A DNA stretch of 34,054 nt from an uncultured Lachnospiraceae bacterium (GTDB taxonomy: Bacteria; Bacillota; Clostridia; Lachnospirales; Lachnospiraceae): assembly GCA_947037115.1 (NCBI GenBank), contig CAMQTN010000029.1, positions 1-34,054 on the forward strand. Direction: 5' to 3'. The position numbers and the translations under genes were made by a program. The notes under the pieces were generated by a model. It was not told the origin of the DNA. It was given only the letters and a program-made list of their open reading frames with translations, and did not search any database. The first letter of the stretch is position 1; each line of letters begins with the position of its first letter. Below are positions 1-7,992 of the stretch, one piece after another.

Positions 1-43
1 TGAGCGCTAGTCTCGTGGGCTCGGAGATGTGTATAAGAGACAG
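1..43. other. Illumina Nextera adapter and index carried into the contig end
   Basis: Positions 25-43 match the 19-base Tn5 mosaic end used in Nextera libraries, and positions 10-24 match the Nextera read-2 adapter that precedes it. The eight bases at 2-9 (GAGCGCTA) sit where the i7 index belongs and, from memory, equal an index of the Nextera XT v2 set. Genomic sequence therefore begins at about position 44. This is technical sequence. It is not a transposon scar, although the mosaic end derives from Tn5. Confidence 0.97.
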
Positions 44-1054
44 GTTATATACCTTGCCTGCGATCGCTGTAACGGGCGCCTGCTGCTGCACTGCGCCAAT
101 GTCAAAGGCAACCTTCGGCATGCCGTAGACGACGCAGGACGCCTCGTCCTGCCCGACCGTCAGCGCGCCGGCGTTGCGCATTTCCAGAAGTCCCTTTGCC
201 CCGTCAGATCCCATGCCTGTCAGGATCACGCCGACAGCCTTGTTCCCCGCTGCTTTCGCAACCGAACTGAACAGTACGTCCACAGAAGGGCAGTGTCCGC
301 TCACCCTCTCTGTGCCCCGGCACTCTACCTGATAGGAGTCTCCCACTTTAACGAGGCGCATCTGCCGGTCACCCGGTGCAATCAGCACCTGTCCCTGCAT
401 AACGCGGTCACCCGTCTGGGCTTCCTTGACCGCCACTTCACATTGATTGTTCAGGCGGTCCGCATACATTTGTGTAAATCCGGGCGGCATATGCTGTACA
501 ATGACCACGCCCGGAATATCCCTCTTAAATCTCTTTACCACCTCGAAGATGGCCTCGGTGCCTCCCGTGGAAGCGCCAATCGCGACGATACGGTCCCTCC
601 CGCCCGCCAGACTGATATGGCTCATAACAGTCGTTGTGTCCACCCGCTTCAATCTTCCTACCTTTGCGGTGGACGCAATCTTTACCTTCGCCGCCAGCTC
701 CTGACTCAAGAAATCATTCAGCTGGTCTCTGGTCAGATTGGACGGTTTATTCACAAAATCCACAGCGCCTGCCTCAAGCGCATCGAATACCTTATTGTTC
801 AGCGCGCTGATCATAACCACCGGAAGCGGGTACTGAGGCATCAGTCTCTTCAAAAACTCGATGCCGTTCATCTTCGGCATCTCCACATCCAACGTCATGA
901 CATCCGGCTTAAACTTGAGGATCGCATCCCGCGCCTCATAGACATCCGCCACGTCCGCCACAACCTCAATGTTGGGGTCTGCGTTCAATCCCTGCACAAG
1001 CAGCTTGCGGAACATCAGGGAATCGTCCACAACCAATACTCTAATCGGTTTCAT
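44..1054 (-). CDS. cheB: CheB protein-glutamate methylesterase, 3' end cut by contig end
   Basis: Chemotaxis receptor methylesterase/deamidase, the opponent of CheR. Translating the minus strand from the ATG at 1054 gives an N-terminal receiver domain (acidic DD at residues 10-11, phospho-acceptor Asp56 in TLDVEMP), a linker, and the C-terminal esterase domain. The esterase domain keeps the catalytic serine motif GASTGG, the histidine motif QHMPPG and the aspartate motif GMGSDG. AGGAG lies about 9 bases before the start. The frame is open for 337 codons down to the adapter; the family is usually about 350 residues, so roughly the last 10-15 codons are missing. It begins 11 bases after the cheR stop, which implies cotranscription. 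Phosphorylation would normally come from CheA, which is not in the window. Confidence 0.95.
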
Positions 1055-1065
1055 GTCCTGCTCTC

Positions 1066-1869
1066 CTATTTCCTGTATATTGACGGTTGCACGTAATTAA
1101 ACTTCACCATTTGGCGATCCAGTCTCTCCGTCAACCCGATAAAGAGATAGCCGCCCGGCTCCATGTGGTCATATATTCTCTGGATAAGCTGATACTTGGT
1201 ATCATCCTGAAAATAGATCATCACGTTCCTCAAAAATACGATATGGAACCTTTTTTTGAATGTAATGGGATCCATCAGGTTAAACTGTCTGAAAATGACT
1301 TCCTTTTTCAGCTCATCTTTCACCCGGAATTCTTCCTGACTGATCTGTTTGAAGTACCGCTTCTTCCAGCTCGCCGGCAGCGGCTCCACATCCTCCCGCA
1401 GGTACACGCCCTTGGACGCATGGCCTAAAACCTTCATGGAAATATCCGTCGCCAGAAGCCTTGTATCCCAGGCGGAGTTTTCCACGCCAAAAAAATCCTT
1501 GATGATCATCGCCAGCGTATACGGCTCCTCTCCCGTGGAGGAAGCGCCGCACCAGACCCGCAGATCCTTCGTGCCCATGGCCTTGGACTTCGCCCAGGGG
1601 AGCGCCACATTTTTCATAAAATCAAAATGTTCGCTCTCACGCATAAAGTATGTATGGTTCGTGGTGAGAATATTGATCAGATCCGTGGCCTCGCTGCCTT
1701 TTGGATGCTTCTCTACCTTCTCCATAAACTCATTATAGTTCGCGTAACCATTGCGGACCAGGTAATTCTCCAGCCGCCCGCCGACCAAAACCCTTTTCTG
1801 GCTCAGATCAATGCCAAAATTTCTCTTTACATAAGTAACAATCCGTTGAAATTCGCTGTCGGTAATCAC
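1066..1869 (-). CDS. cheR: CheR chemotaxis protein methyltransferase
   Basis: SAM-dependent methyltransferase that methylates glutamates on chemoreceptors. The 267-residue length is typical. Visible features are the N-terminal helical CheR_N region (residues 1-80, ending near the NHTYFMRE motif), then the SAM-binding fold with VWCGASSTGEEPYTLA, LLATDIS, and VFLRNVMIYF late in the domain. The start appears to be GTG at 1869, with GGGAGG about 9 bases upstream. It follows the REC-HD-GYP gene by 55 bases and precedes cheB by 11 bases. No CheA, CheW or receptor gene is visible, so either the rest of a chemotaxis cluster lies beyond the cut end or this pair serves a non-flagellar sensory pathway. 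Confidence 0.95.
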   Translation of the reverse strand: MITDSEFQRIVTYVKRNFGIDLSQKRVLVGGRLENYLVRNGYANYNEFMEKVEKHPKGSEATDLINILTTNHTYFMRESEHFDFMKNVALPWAKSKAMGTKDLRVWCGASSTGEEPYTLAMIIKDFFGVENSAWDTRLLATDISMKVLGHASKGVYLREDVEPLPASWKKRYFKQISQEEFRVKDELKKEVIFRQFNLMDPITFKKRFHIVFLRNVMIYFQDDTKYQLIQRIYDHMEPGGYLFIGLTERLDRQMVKFNYVQPSIYRK

Positions 1870-1924
1870 TTCTTTTGCCTCCCCACATTACCACCTTTTA
1901 TTAAAGCATACAATTCCGTAAAAG

Positions 1925-2986
1925 TCAATTTGTTCTCATACGACTCCGCAGTTTGTTAAAAACTTCCACAACATCGGGATCATAATAAACGCCGCTCTTT
2001 TCGTTGATCCGCTCCTGCCCCTGCTCAGGCGTAAGAGCCGTGCCTCCCTGTCCCGGCGCCGTCAGCGTGTCATAATCGTTAGCCACGGCGGCAATCCGCG
2101 CCTCCAACGGAATCTGGTTTCCACTGACCGCCGGATAGCCGGAGCCGTCCCAGTGCGCATGATGATATCTGGCGATACATCTGGTTATCTCCAGCGCGCC
2201 CTTATGCTCCTGATCCGCGCCGAAGGCTTCTATTACACTGCTGCCTTCCTCCGCGCATTTTTTGATATACTCCGGACTTTCCCTGTCAGAATCTGCCTCT
2301 TCCTGCACCAGAAAACTGCCGATGTCATGCAGTCTCGCCGCAACGCCGATGGCTTCCACAAACTCATCCGTAATCTCATCCTCATAGGCCGGTGAAAACT
2401 GAAGGCCCTGCGCAAGCAGATTGCAGTTATAGCCCACATTACTGCGGTGCGTGCCCCCGTCGGGATCCAGCTTTTTCACAATCCGGGAGAGGGCTTTGAG
2501 CACATTGGTGTGTTCTCTCTCCAGCTGGTTTTTCTGATCTTCCACAAGTTTATGCATCATACGGTTGTAATCCGCCATCTCCTGCTGCAGACGGTAGCTG
2601 CCCAGATGGTTGCTCACCCGCATGAGAACCTCAACATTGTCGAACGGTTTGGGTATGAAATCCACCGCTCCCGCCGTGAAAGCCTCCTCCTTCTCCTTGC
2701 TGGTATTCAGCACCGTGATAAAGATAAACGGAATATCCCTGGTAACCTGATCGCTCTTTAACATCCTGCAAAATTCCAGCCCGTCTATTTCCGGCATGGA
2801 CAGATCCGAGAGAATGAGATCCGGCAGCGACTGCTTCATCAGCTCCAAAGCCTCCTGCACGCTCAGGGCCGTCATTGCCTCATATCCCTCATGGGTGAGG
2901 ATATTTTCAAGTATTGTCACATTCACACTAATGTCATCCACAATCAGAATGGTAGGCGCATTTTTTTTGCTGTTTCCTGTTTCCAT
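1925..2986 (-). CDS. Response regulator with degenerate HD-GYP output domain
   Basis: The 353-residue protein has a receiver domain at residues about 12-130 (acidic DD at 17-18, phospho-acceptor Asp61 in LSDLSMP, KPF near 118), a helical linker at 130-165, and an HD-GYP-like domain at about 170-350. Active HD-GYP proteins degrade cyclic di-GMP. Here the signature reads HDIGS rather than HDIGK, and HHAHWDGSGYP rather than HHExxDGxGYP, so two usual catalytic or metal-site residues differ. It may therefore be a weak enzyme or a binding/partner protein. The start is supported by AGGAGGG about 6 bases upstream. The upstream kinase ends 13 bases before it, so the kinase is the likely phosphodonor, directly or via the Hpt protein. 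Confidence 0.9.
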   Translation of the reverse strand: METGNSKKNAPTILIVDDISVNVTILENILTHEGYEAMTALSVQEALELMKQSLPDLILSDLSMPEIDGLEFCRMLKSDQVTRDIPFIFITVLNTSKEKEEAFTAGAVDFIPKPFDNVEVLMRVSNHLGSYRLQQEMADYNRMMHKLVEDQKNQLEREHTNVLKALSRIVKKLDPDGGTHRSNVGYNCNLLAQGLQFSPAYEDEITDEFVEAIGVAARLHDIGSFLVQEEADSDRESPEYIKKCAEEGSSVIEAFGADQEHKGALEITRCIARYHHAHWDGSGYPAVSGNQIPLEARIAAVANDYDTLTAPGQGGTALTPEQGQERINEKSGVYYDPDVVEVFNKLRSRMRTN

Positions 2987-2999
2987 CGCTTCCCTCCTT

Positions 3000-4451
3000 C
3001 TATTCTGACTCCCACAGATCTCCGACCCGCTCCCTGATCGCCTCTTTCAGCCTGCCGTACATATCCATGCTCTTCTCGTAATTTGACTTTCTGATTGCCA
3101 TCTCCATTCGCAGTTCCTGCCGCTTGAGATCATCGTCCCCCGACGACTCGATCAGGGTTTTTAAGGTGGAGGCCAGAAGTTCCGCCTTATCCCACGCCCC
3201 CATCTCGATGGAGAGAACCAGCTTATCCATACGTTTCTTCAATTCTTCCCTGTTCTCCGCCTCACCAAACTGCATCAGACTGTCCACATTCCGGTCAGCC
3301 TCTTTCTTCATGTACTCGGACCAGTTCACATATACCTGGCTCTGCCTGTCGTCAAGAACCTGCTCGCTCTTTAACTTCACGGAAAAGGAAAACGCGCTCC
3401 CTTTCCCCTTCTCGCTCTGCACATGAATGTCGCCGTGCATCAGCTCCACCAGCTGTTTCGTTATGGCAAGGCCAAGCCCGGTTCCGCCAAAGCGTCTGGT
3501 GATCGAGGCGTCCGCCTGGCTGAAGCTCTGGAACAGTCTGTCCTGTTCCTTCTGGGAAATACCGATGCCGCTGTCCCTCACCATGAAAAACAGCTCCACC
3601 TCGTCGTTGACCCTTCTGGTCATCCCCACTGTCACATTGATATAACCCACCATGGTAAACTTGACCGCGTTTGACAGCAGGTTGTTTAAGATCTGTGTCA
3701 GGCGCAGCTCGTCACCGATCAGCTTGTGTGGGATTTTTTCGTCGATATCCACGCTCATATGAAGCTCTTTTTTATTGACTGCCGCGCTGTGTGTGGCAAT
3801 CACCCGGTCCATCATCTCCTGAAAATCAAAAGGTTTTTCGTCAATCACAAATTTGCCGGATTCCAGCTTCGCAAAGTCAAGGATGTCGTTGATGATCGTC
3901 AGCATATTGTCACAGCAGTTTAAGACAATATCGAGCGTCTTTTTCTGGTTGGGGTCCGTCGTCTCCTCCACAAGCTCCAGCACGTGCCCTTTTATGCCGT
4001 TGACAGGGGTGCGAAGCTCATGTGTCACGTTGGCCGTAAATTCGTTTCTGGCCCGGTTGTTCTCGCTTTCCCTCTCCTTCAGCTCGCGGATTCTCAGATT
4101 CATATTCTTCTGCGCGGACATATCCTCTGCCAGAAGCAGATAAGCGTCCATCCCGTCCTCCGGAAACATGCGGACATTGACCGAAAAGCAGGAATTATTG
4201 CTCCGGTACATCGTCATTTCCCTGGCGCCCTTCATGCTCTTTTTTACAAAGGTGATAAATCCGTCCGGCGAATTGGGGAAATCCTGCCTGAAAATCTGTG
4301 ACATACTGCATTTCGTCAGTTTATCCCTGTCGTACTCCAGTTTGGCAGCCGCCGCCTGATTGCCGTAAAGAATGCTGCCTTCTTCATTAAAAACGAGCAC
4401 AAGCTCCATCGTCTCGTCCGCAATCCGGGAACCTAACCATTCAAATTCCAT
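3000..4451 (-). CDS. PAS-domain soluble sensor histidine kinase
   Basis: Starting at the second ATG (4451), which has GGAGG 6 bases upstream, the protein is 483 residues; the ATG at 4463 lacks such a site. Residues about 8-115 look like a PAS sensor domain. A coiled-coil connector is followed by HisKA with phospho-acceptor His144 (VTHELRTPVNG), then a HATPase_c domain with N-box ILNNLLSNAVKFT, G1 VRDSGIGIS and G2 RRFGGTGLGLA. About 110 residues follow the ATPase domain, mostly charged helix, with no receiver domain. No membrane segment is visible, so it should act in the cytoplasm. It is flanked by an Hpt gene and REC-HD-GYP genes, which suggests a multistep phosphorelay. Confidence 0.92.
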   Translation of the reverse strand: MEFEWLGSRIADETMELVLVFNEEGSILYGNQAAAAKLEYDRDKLTKCSMSQIFRQDFPNSPDGFITFVKKSMKGAREMTMYRSNNSCFSVNVRMFPEDGMDAYLLLAEDMSAQKNMNLRIRELKERESENNRARNEFTANVTHELRTPVNGIKGHVLELVEETTDPNQKKTLDIVLNCCDNMLTIINDILDFAKLESGKFVIDEKPFDFQEMMDRVIATHSAAVNKKELHMSVDIDEKIPHKLIGDELRLTQILNNLLSNAVKFTMVGYINVTVGMTRRVNDEVELFFMVRDSGIGISQKEQDRLFQSFSQADASITRRFGGTGLGLAITKQLVELMHGDIHVQSEKGKGSAFSFSVKLKSEQVLDDRQSQVYVNWSEYMKKEADRNVDSLMQFGEAENREELKKRMDKLVLSIEMGAWDKAELLASTLKTLIESSGDDDLKRQELRMEMAIRKSNYEKSMDMYGRLKEAIRERVGDLWESE

Positions 4452-4497
4452 GCCAACCTCCATAATTTTATCCTATGGAATCTCAATTCCCACGCTG

Positions 4498-4881
4498 TTA
4501 CTGCGGAATATTCTCGTTGATAATCGCAATAAACTTCTCATACTCGGTCTTCACCTGCTGCCATTCCTCGGCTGCACGGGCCGCATCCACGTCTGCGTTC
4601 GCTTTATTCCTCAGCTCCTCCACCAGCGTAGAAACATTCTCAAAAATCGGGGTGAGCCCAAGGTTCCCCACCACGCCCTTGAGCGCATGTGCACACTTGT
4701 ATGCCTCCTCATAGTTCCCGGACTCTATGTTAGCCCCCAGATTTGCATAATTCGGGTCATTGGGAAACTTACCAAGGAATTTCTGGTAAATCGCGTCATT
4801 CCCCACAAACCGTTTCAGTGTGGCCTCCACATCCGCACCGCTCTCCTCCAACTGTCGTCTGAATTTTTCATCCATAGCCAT
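4498..4881 (-). CDS. Stand-alone Hpt phosphotransfer protein
   Basis: The 127-residue all-helical protein carries the Hpt signature AHALKGVVGNLG, with His65 as the predicted phosphorylated residue. Such proteins relay phosphate between receiver domains in multistep relays. CGGAG lies 5 bases before the ATG at 4881; an ATG two codons later is a possible alternative. It sits between a REC-HD-GYP gene and a kinase that lacks its own receiver and Hpt domains, so a plausible flow is kinase, then a receiver, then Hpt, then another receiver. The order of transfer is inference. It is separated from the preceding gene by a terminator and a nested inverted repeat, so its expression may differ from that gene. 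Confidence 0.88.
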   Translation of the reverse strand: MAMDEKFRRQLEESGADVEATLKRFVGNDAIYQKFLGKFPNDPNYANLGANIESGNYEEAYKCAHALKGVVGNLGLTPIFENVSTLVEELRNKANADVDAARAAEEWQQVKTEYEKFIAIINENIPQ

Positions 4882-4920
4882 AGCACTCCGTCCTTTCTCT
4901 CTCTTCTATATCTATACGCA

Positions 4921-4964
4921 TATAAGCAGGCTCGAAATGCCTTGCATTTCTGACTCTGCTTATA
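4921..4964 (-). repeat. Nested inverted repeat in the hpt leader
   Basis: The outer arms TATAAGCAG (4921-4929) and CTGCTTATA (4956-4964) are perfect 9-bp complements. Inside them GAAATGC (4934-4940) and GCATTTC (4944-4950) are perfect 7-bp complements around a 3-base loop. Transcription runs on the minus strand, so this folds in the RNA between the terminator at 4969-5008 and the hpt start at 4881. It could be an mRNA processing or stability element, or an operator for an internal promoter. Confidence 0.6.
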
Positions 4965-4968
4965 CCCG

Positions 4969-5008
4969 AAAAAAGGCTGCAAAACACAATATCTTGTTTT
5001 ACAGCCTT
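4969..5008 (-). terminator. Intrinsic terminator inside the signalling operon
   Basis: Read on the minus strand, 14-base arms (5008-4995 and 4986-4973) pair with a single U-G wobble around an 8-base loop, followed by a run of T about 6 long. It lies 17 bases after the stop of the REC-HD-GYP gene at 5025, so it should cut transcription before hpt, either fully or partly. Confidence 0.85.
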
Positions 5009-5024
5009 CGTCACCTGATCATAC

Positions 5025-6155
5025 TTACGTGAAATTAAACATATTGATCACTTCAACAAGATTGAAGAAATCCTCTTTAGCGAGTTTAAAGCATTCTATA
5101 ACATCATCCGAAAACTGTCCACATTCCCCATTCAAAATCATTGCATATGCCTCAGCATTGCTATATGCACTTTTGTAAACCCTCTCGCTCACCAACGCTT
5201 CGTATACATCAGCGATGGACACAATCTGAGCGCTGATCGGTATTTCATCCCCTTTCAGGTGATCCGGATATCCGTTACCGTCGTTCCTCTCATGATGATG
5301 ACGGCATATTTCGTAGCAATATTGATAAAACTCGTCCATATAGGGAGACTTGAAAGACTCCAGAATCTCGCACCCGATGGTAGTATGTGACTTCATAATT
5401 TCAAACTCTTCCGGCGTCAGCCTTCCGGGCTTTAACAAAATGGAATCCGGTATGCCGATCTTTCCGATATCGTGAAGCGCAGAAGCCCTCGCAATCTGAT
5501 CAATCTTCACAGGCGTCATATCATATTTCGGGAAATACTTGGCAAGGTATTTTAACAGGATTCTGGTCAGATACTTGATTCTCTTGACATGGTCTCCTGT
5601 CTCAATGCTTCTGAACTCCACCACAGAACCCAGCGCGTCGATCATGAACTCGTTGTTCTCGCGGATCGCCTTCTCCTGCTCGCGGATCGTCGCCTCGCGC
5701 TCCTTCAGCCGGATCTCCAGATTCTGCTTGCTCTGATAAAGCTCGATAATATTGTTCGCACGCCTCTTGATAATGTTTGACTCAAAGGGCTTGTGCATCA
5801 CATCCGCAATACCATATTCGTATGCTTTCTCCTCGCTCTCCTGGGGCGTCATACTGGTAATCAGGATAACCGGAATTTCGTCCAAAAGAGCTTTCTCTTT
5901 CATATAATCAAGCACACCAAAGCCATCCATGACCGGCATAATGACGTCGAGCAGTATCATCGCAATATTCTTATCCCGCTCTATTACCTCAATCGCTTCC
6001 ATTCCGTTGGATGCTTCCAAAATATCATAGTCAGCGTCAAACATCAGGCTGAGAATTGTTCTGTTTACCTCCTCGTCGTCCACGATCAATATCTGCTGTC
6101 TGGTTGCATTTTCGCTCATATCCTCCAACTGATCCGCCTGCTTACGGCGAATCAT
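5025..6155 (-). CDS. REC-HD-GYP response regulator (cyclic-di-GMP phosphodiesterase type)
   Basis: The 376-residue protein has a receiver domain at about 20-145 (DDEE near 26-29, phospho-acceptor Asp70 in LLDVIMP, KPF near 123), a coiled coil at about 145-180, and an HD-GYP domain at 180-350. Catalytic motifs look intact: a GDH histidine, HDIGKIGIPDSIL, and HHHERNDGNGYP. Members hydrolyse cyclic di-GMP, so this is a likely output linking phosphorylation to motility or surface behaviour. It is the first gene after a perfect sigma-A promoter, with AAGGAGGG just upstream of the ATG at 6155. It is followed by a strong terminator, so it may be made in excess of the downstream genes. It differs clearly from the second REC-HD-GYP protein of the operon, whose motifs are altered. 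Confidence 0.92.
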   Translation of the reverse strand: MIRRKQADQLEDMSENATRQQILIVDDEEVNRTILSLMFDADYDILEASNGMEAIEVIERDKNIAMILLDVIMPVMDGFGVLDYMKEKALLDEIPVILITSMTPQESEEKAYEYGIADVMHKPFESNIIKRRANNIIELYQSKQNLEIRLKEREATIREQEKAIRENNEFMIDALGSVVEFRSIETGDHVKRIKYLTRILLKYLAKYFPKYDMTPVKIDQIARASALHDIGKIGIPDSILLKPGRLTPEEFEIMKSHTTIGCEILESFKSPYMDEFYQYCYEICRHHHERNDGNGYPDHLKGDEIPISAQIVSIADVYEALVSERVYKSAYSNAEAYAMILNGECGQFSDDVIECFKLAKEDFFNLVEVINMFNFT

Positions 6156-6185
6156 CTCCCTCCTTCTCCCTCAGCTATACAGTTG

Positions 6186-6225
6186 GATATACCATTGGCA
6201 AGAACGATATATCATTAACAAGAAC
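6186..6225 (-). repeat. Tandem 20-bp repeat at the transcription start of the signalling operon
   Basis: Positions 6186-6205 and 6206-6225 are head-to-tail copies of a 20-base unit beginning GATATA and ending CAAGAAC, differing at 3 positions. They start where transcription from the promoter at 6232-6260 should begin and run through about +40 of the leader. The position suits a repressor operator or a leader RNA element. Confidence 0.75.
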
Positions 6226-6231
6226 GTATAA

Positions 6232-6260
6232 ATTATACAATTATTTGCGGGGAATGTCAA
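6232..6260 (-). promoter_or_regulatory. Perfect-consensus sigma-A promoter for the REC-HD-GYP/hpt/kinase/cheRB operon
   Basis: On the minus strand TTGACA (6260-6255) is separated by exactly 17 bases from TATAAT (6237-6232). The predicted start near 6225 leaves a leader of about 70 bases before the first gene at 6155. A perfect promoter is usually held down by a repressor; the tandem repeat just downstream is the obvious candidate site. Confidence 0.85.
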
Positions 6261-6313
6261 CGACGGTTTAGTGAATGTTATCTATTCCCACCTCCGTCTT
6301 TTTCTGTTATTTC

Positions 6314-7000
6314 CTACACATCCCTCGTCTCCACCCTGTAAAGCGAAGCGAACACAGAGACCGCTGATGCTGCAAGCAAAACCGTATAAAACGGGATGTT
6401 CCCCATCAGTGTGTAGCTTCCGATATTTCCCTGCGTAAAGCACACAATCACAACGCCCGCAATCACAGCCGCCTTCGACGACTTCAAAAACATGCCGACA
6501 GGGAGCGATACAAAGCCGATACTGACCATCACCGCAGAGTCCGCCAGAATTTCCGCATAAAACATACCGCTTCCCAAAGCAATGCTTTGCGCTGAAATGT
6601 GAGTCAGCCTTCTGGTTGCCGCAAGGGCCGCAAAAATAGCAATTTTAGACAAAACGAGGGCTGTAAAATTAAAAATCCAGACCGCCGCCATCTGCGAACC
6701 CAGAATCATCTTCCGGCTGATCGGATAAGAAAACATCAGGTTTATCGTCTTATCCCTGTAAGTACCCACAATGAAAGCCGCCAGCATCACGCTTGTAAAA
6801 ATGACAAACGACAGGTTGGTAAACATTTCCACTCCACTTTTTAACATATCTCTCCCGTAGGAAAACCTCGTCTCAACGCTCTCCAGCTCCCCCGCAACCG
6901 TCAGGAGCATCAGGAACAGGACGCCCGTCAGGATCAGGGCATTTCGCGCATATTTCCCGATCCTGTTTTTCTTCCATTCCAATCTGATCAGTTTTAACAT
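6314..7000 (-). CDS. ABC-2 type permease, BcrB/lantibiotic-protection type
   Basis: The 228-residue membrane protein has about six hydrophobic segments: near residues 20-38, 60-80, 105-130, 140-165, 170-190 and 200-220. The N-terminal basic stretch MLKLIRLEWKKNRIG is typical of these permeases. It overlaps the ATPase gene by 7 bases, so the two are translationally coupled. With the ATPase it should form a pump at the cytoplasmic membrane that removes or resists bacitracin-like or lantibiotic peptides. Substrate assignment rests on family and context only. Confidence 0.88.
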   Translation of the reverse strand: MLKLIRLEWKKNRIGKYARNALILTGVLFLMLLTVAGELESVETRFSYGRDMLKSGVEMFTNLSFVIFTSVMLAAFIVGTYRDKTINLMFSYPISRKMILGSQMAAVWIFNFTALVLSKIAIFAALAATRRLTHISAQSIALGSGMFYAEILADSAVMVSIGFVSLPVGMFLKSSKAAVIAGVVIVCFTQGNIGSYTLMGNIPFYTVLLAASAVSVFASLYRVETRDV

Positions 7001-7917
7001 ACCTTCCCCTCCCCTTCTGTCAATTTCAGGAAATAATCCTCCAGACTTTCCGACTGTTTTCCGACAGCGTCAATTACCACATTGTTTTCCGCAAGCGTTT
7101 TCGACAGGTCGTTTGCGCTGACGCCCGTGTCATAAATATGGATCGTACGGGCGTCCATCACCTTAAACTGTTTCAGTTCCAGTTTATCCGCCAGCACATA
7201 GGCCGCCGCTTTCGTGTCAGCGGTAGAAAGCCGGATATAGGCCGTATTCATCTCGGATATTTCCCTCATGGAAATTTCCTTTATCATGTTCCCATGGTTG
7301 ATAATGCCGATGGTGTCGGCAATGCTCTCCACTTCCGACAGAATATGGCTGGAAAGGATCATCGTGATACCGTATTCCGCGCAGAGCATTTTAAGCAGAT
7401 CCCGAAGATGCTTCATTCCGGCCGGGTCAAGACCGTTGGTGGGTTCGTCCAGCACCAGCAGTTCCGGTTCGACAAGAACTGCCCGGGCAATGCCCAGCCG
7501 CTGCTTCATACCCAGTGAATAAGTCTTAACCGGTTTATCCGCCGCCTCGGAAAGTTCCAGCATTTCCAAGGCCTTCTCCACGCTTCCCGCATGATAATAC
7601 CCCATGTATTCGCAGTGAAGCGACAGGTTTTCCCTCCCGCTCAAATGGTCGTAAAAAACAGGAAATTCAATGATGCTTCCCATTCTTCTGAAAACTTCGT
7701 AAGACTTCGGCGTGAGCGGCTTCCCAAACAGCTCCACCGAACCTTCCGTCGGCTTCCAGAGATTCGTGGCCATCTTAAGCACCGTCGTCTTGCCAGCGCC
7801 GTTTGGCCCCAGAAACCCGTAAATTTCTCCCTTCTTTACATGGATGTTCACGTTCTTTACCAGTTCCTTACCGTCAATGATTTTGGTAAGATGATTTGTC
7901 TGTAAAATATAGGACAT
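6994..7917 (-). CDS. ABC transporter ATPase, BcrA/lantibiotic-protection type
   Basis: From the ATG at 7917 (GGAGG 8 bases upstream; a GTG two codons earlier is less likely) the protein is 307 residues. Walker A GPNGAGKT is at about 37-44, the signature is the SLGMKQRLG variant typical of BcrA-like proteins, Walker B is LLVLDEPTNGLDP, and the switch histidine lies in ILSSHIL. The C-terminal 90 residues form the usual extra domain. It follows the kinase gene by 75 bases and overlaps the permease gene. Expression is likely controlled by the adjacent two-component system. Confidence 0.93.
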   Translation of the reverse strand: MSYILQTNHLTKIIDGKELVKNVNIHVKKGEIYGFLGPNGAGKTTVLKMATNLWKPTEGSVELFGKPLTPKSYEVFRRMGSIIEFPVFYDHLSGRENLSLHCEYMGYYHAGSVEKALEMLELSEAADKPVKTYSLGMKQRLGIARAVLVEPELLVLDEPTNGLDPAGMKHLRDLLKMLCAEYGITMILSSHILSEVESIADTIGIINHGNMIKEISMREISEMNTAYIRLSTADTKAAAYVLADKLELKQFKVMDARTIHIYDTGVSANDLSKTLAENNVVIDAVGKQSESLEDYFLKLTEGEGKVC

Positions 7918-7992
7918 ATCCACCGCCTCCTTCTGAAACCATTGTAGCCGGTAAGTTTTTCAAAACTCTTGCCCAATTCTTACAAATTTCTT

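Noticed and set aside
25..43. Tn5 mosaic end as evidence of a natural Tn5 insertion
   Set aside because: It is joined to the Nextera read-2 adapter and an index-sized segment, so it is library sequence.
29..1096. Long plus-strand ORF at the left end
   Set aside because: It is antisense to cheB, begins inside the adapter, and its product is compositionally odd (rich in His, Arg, Leu).
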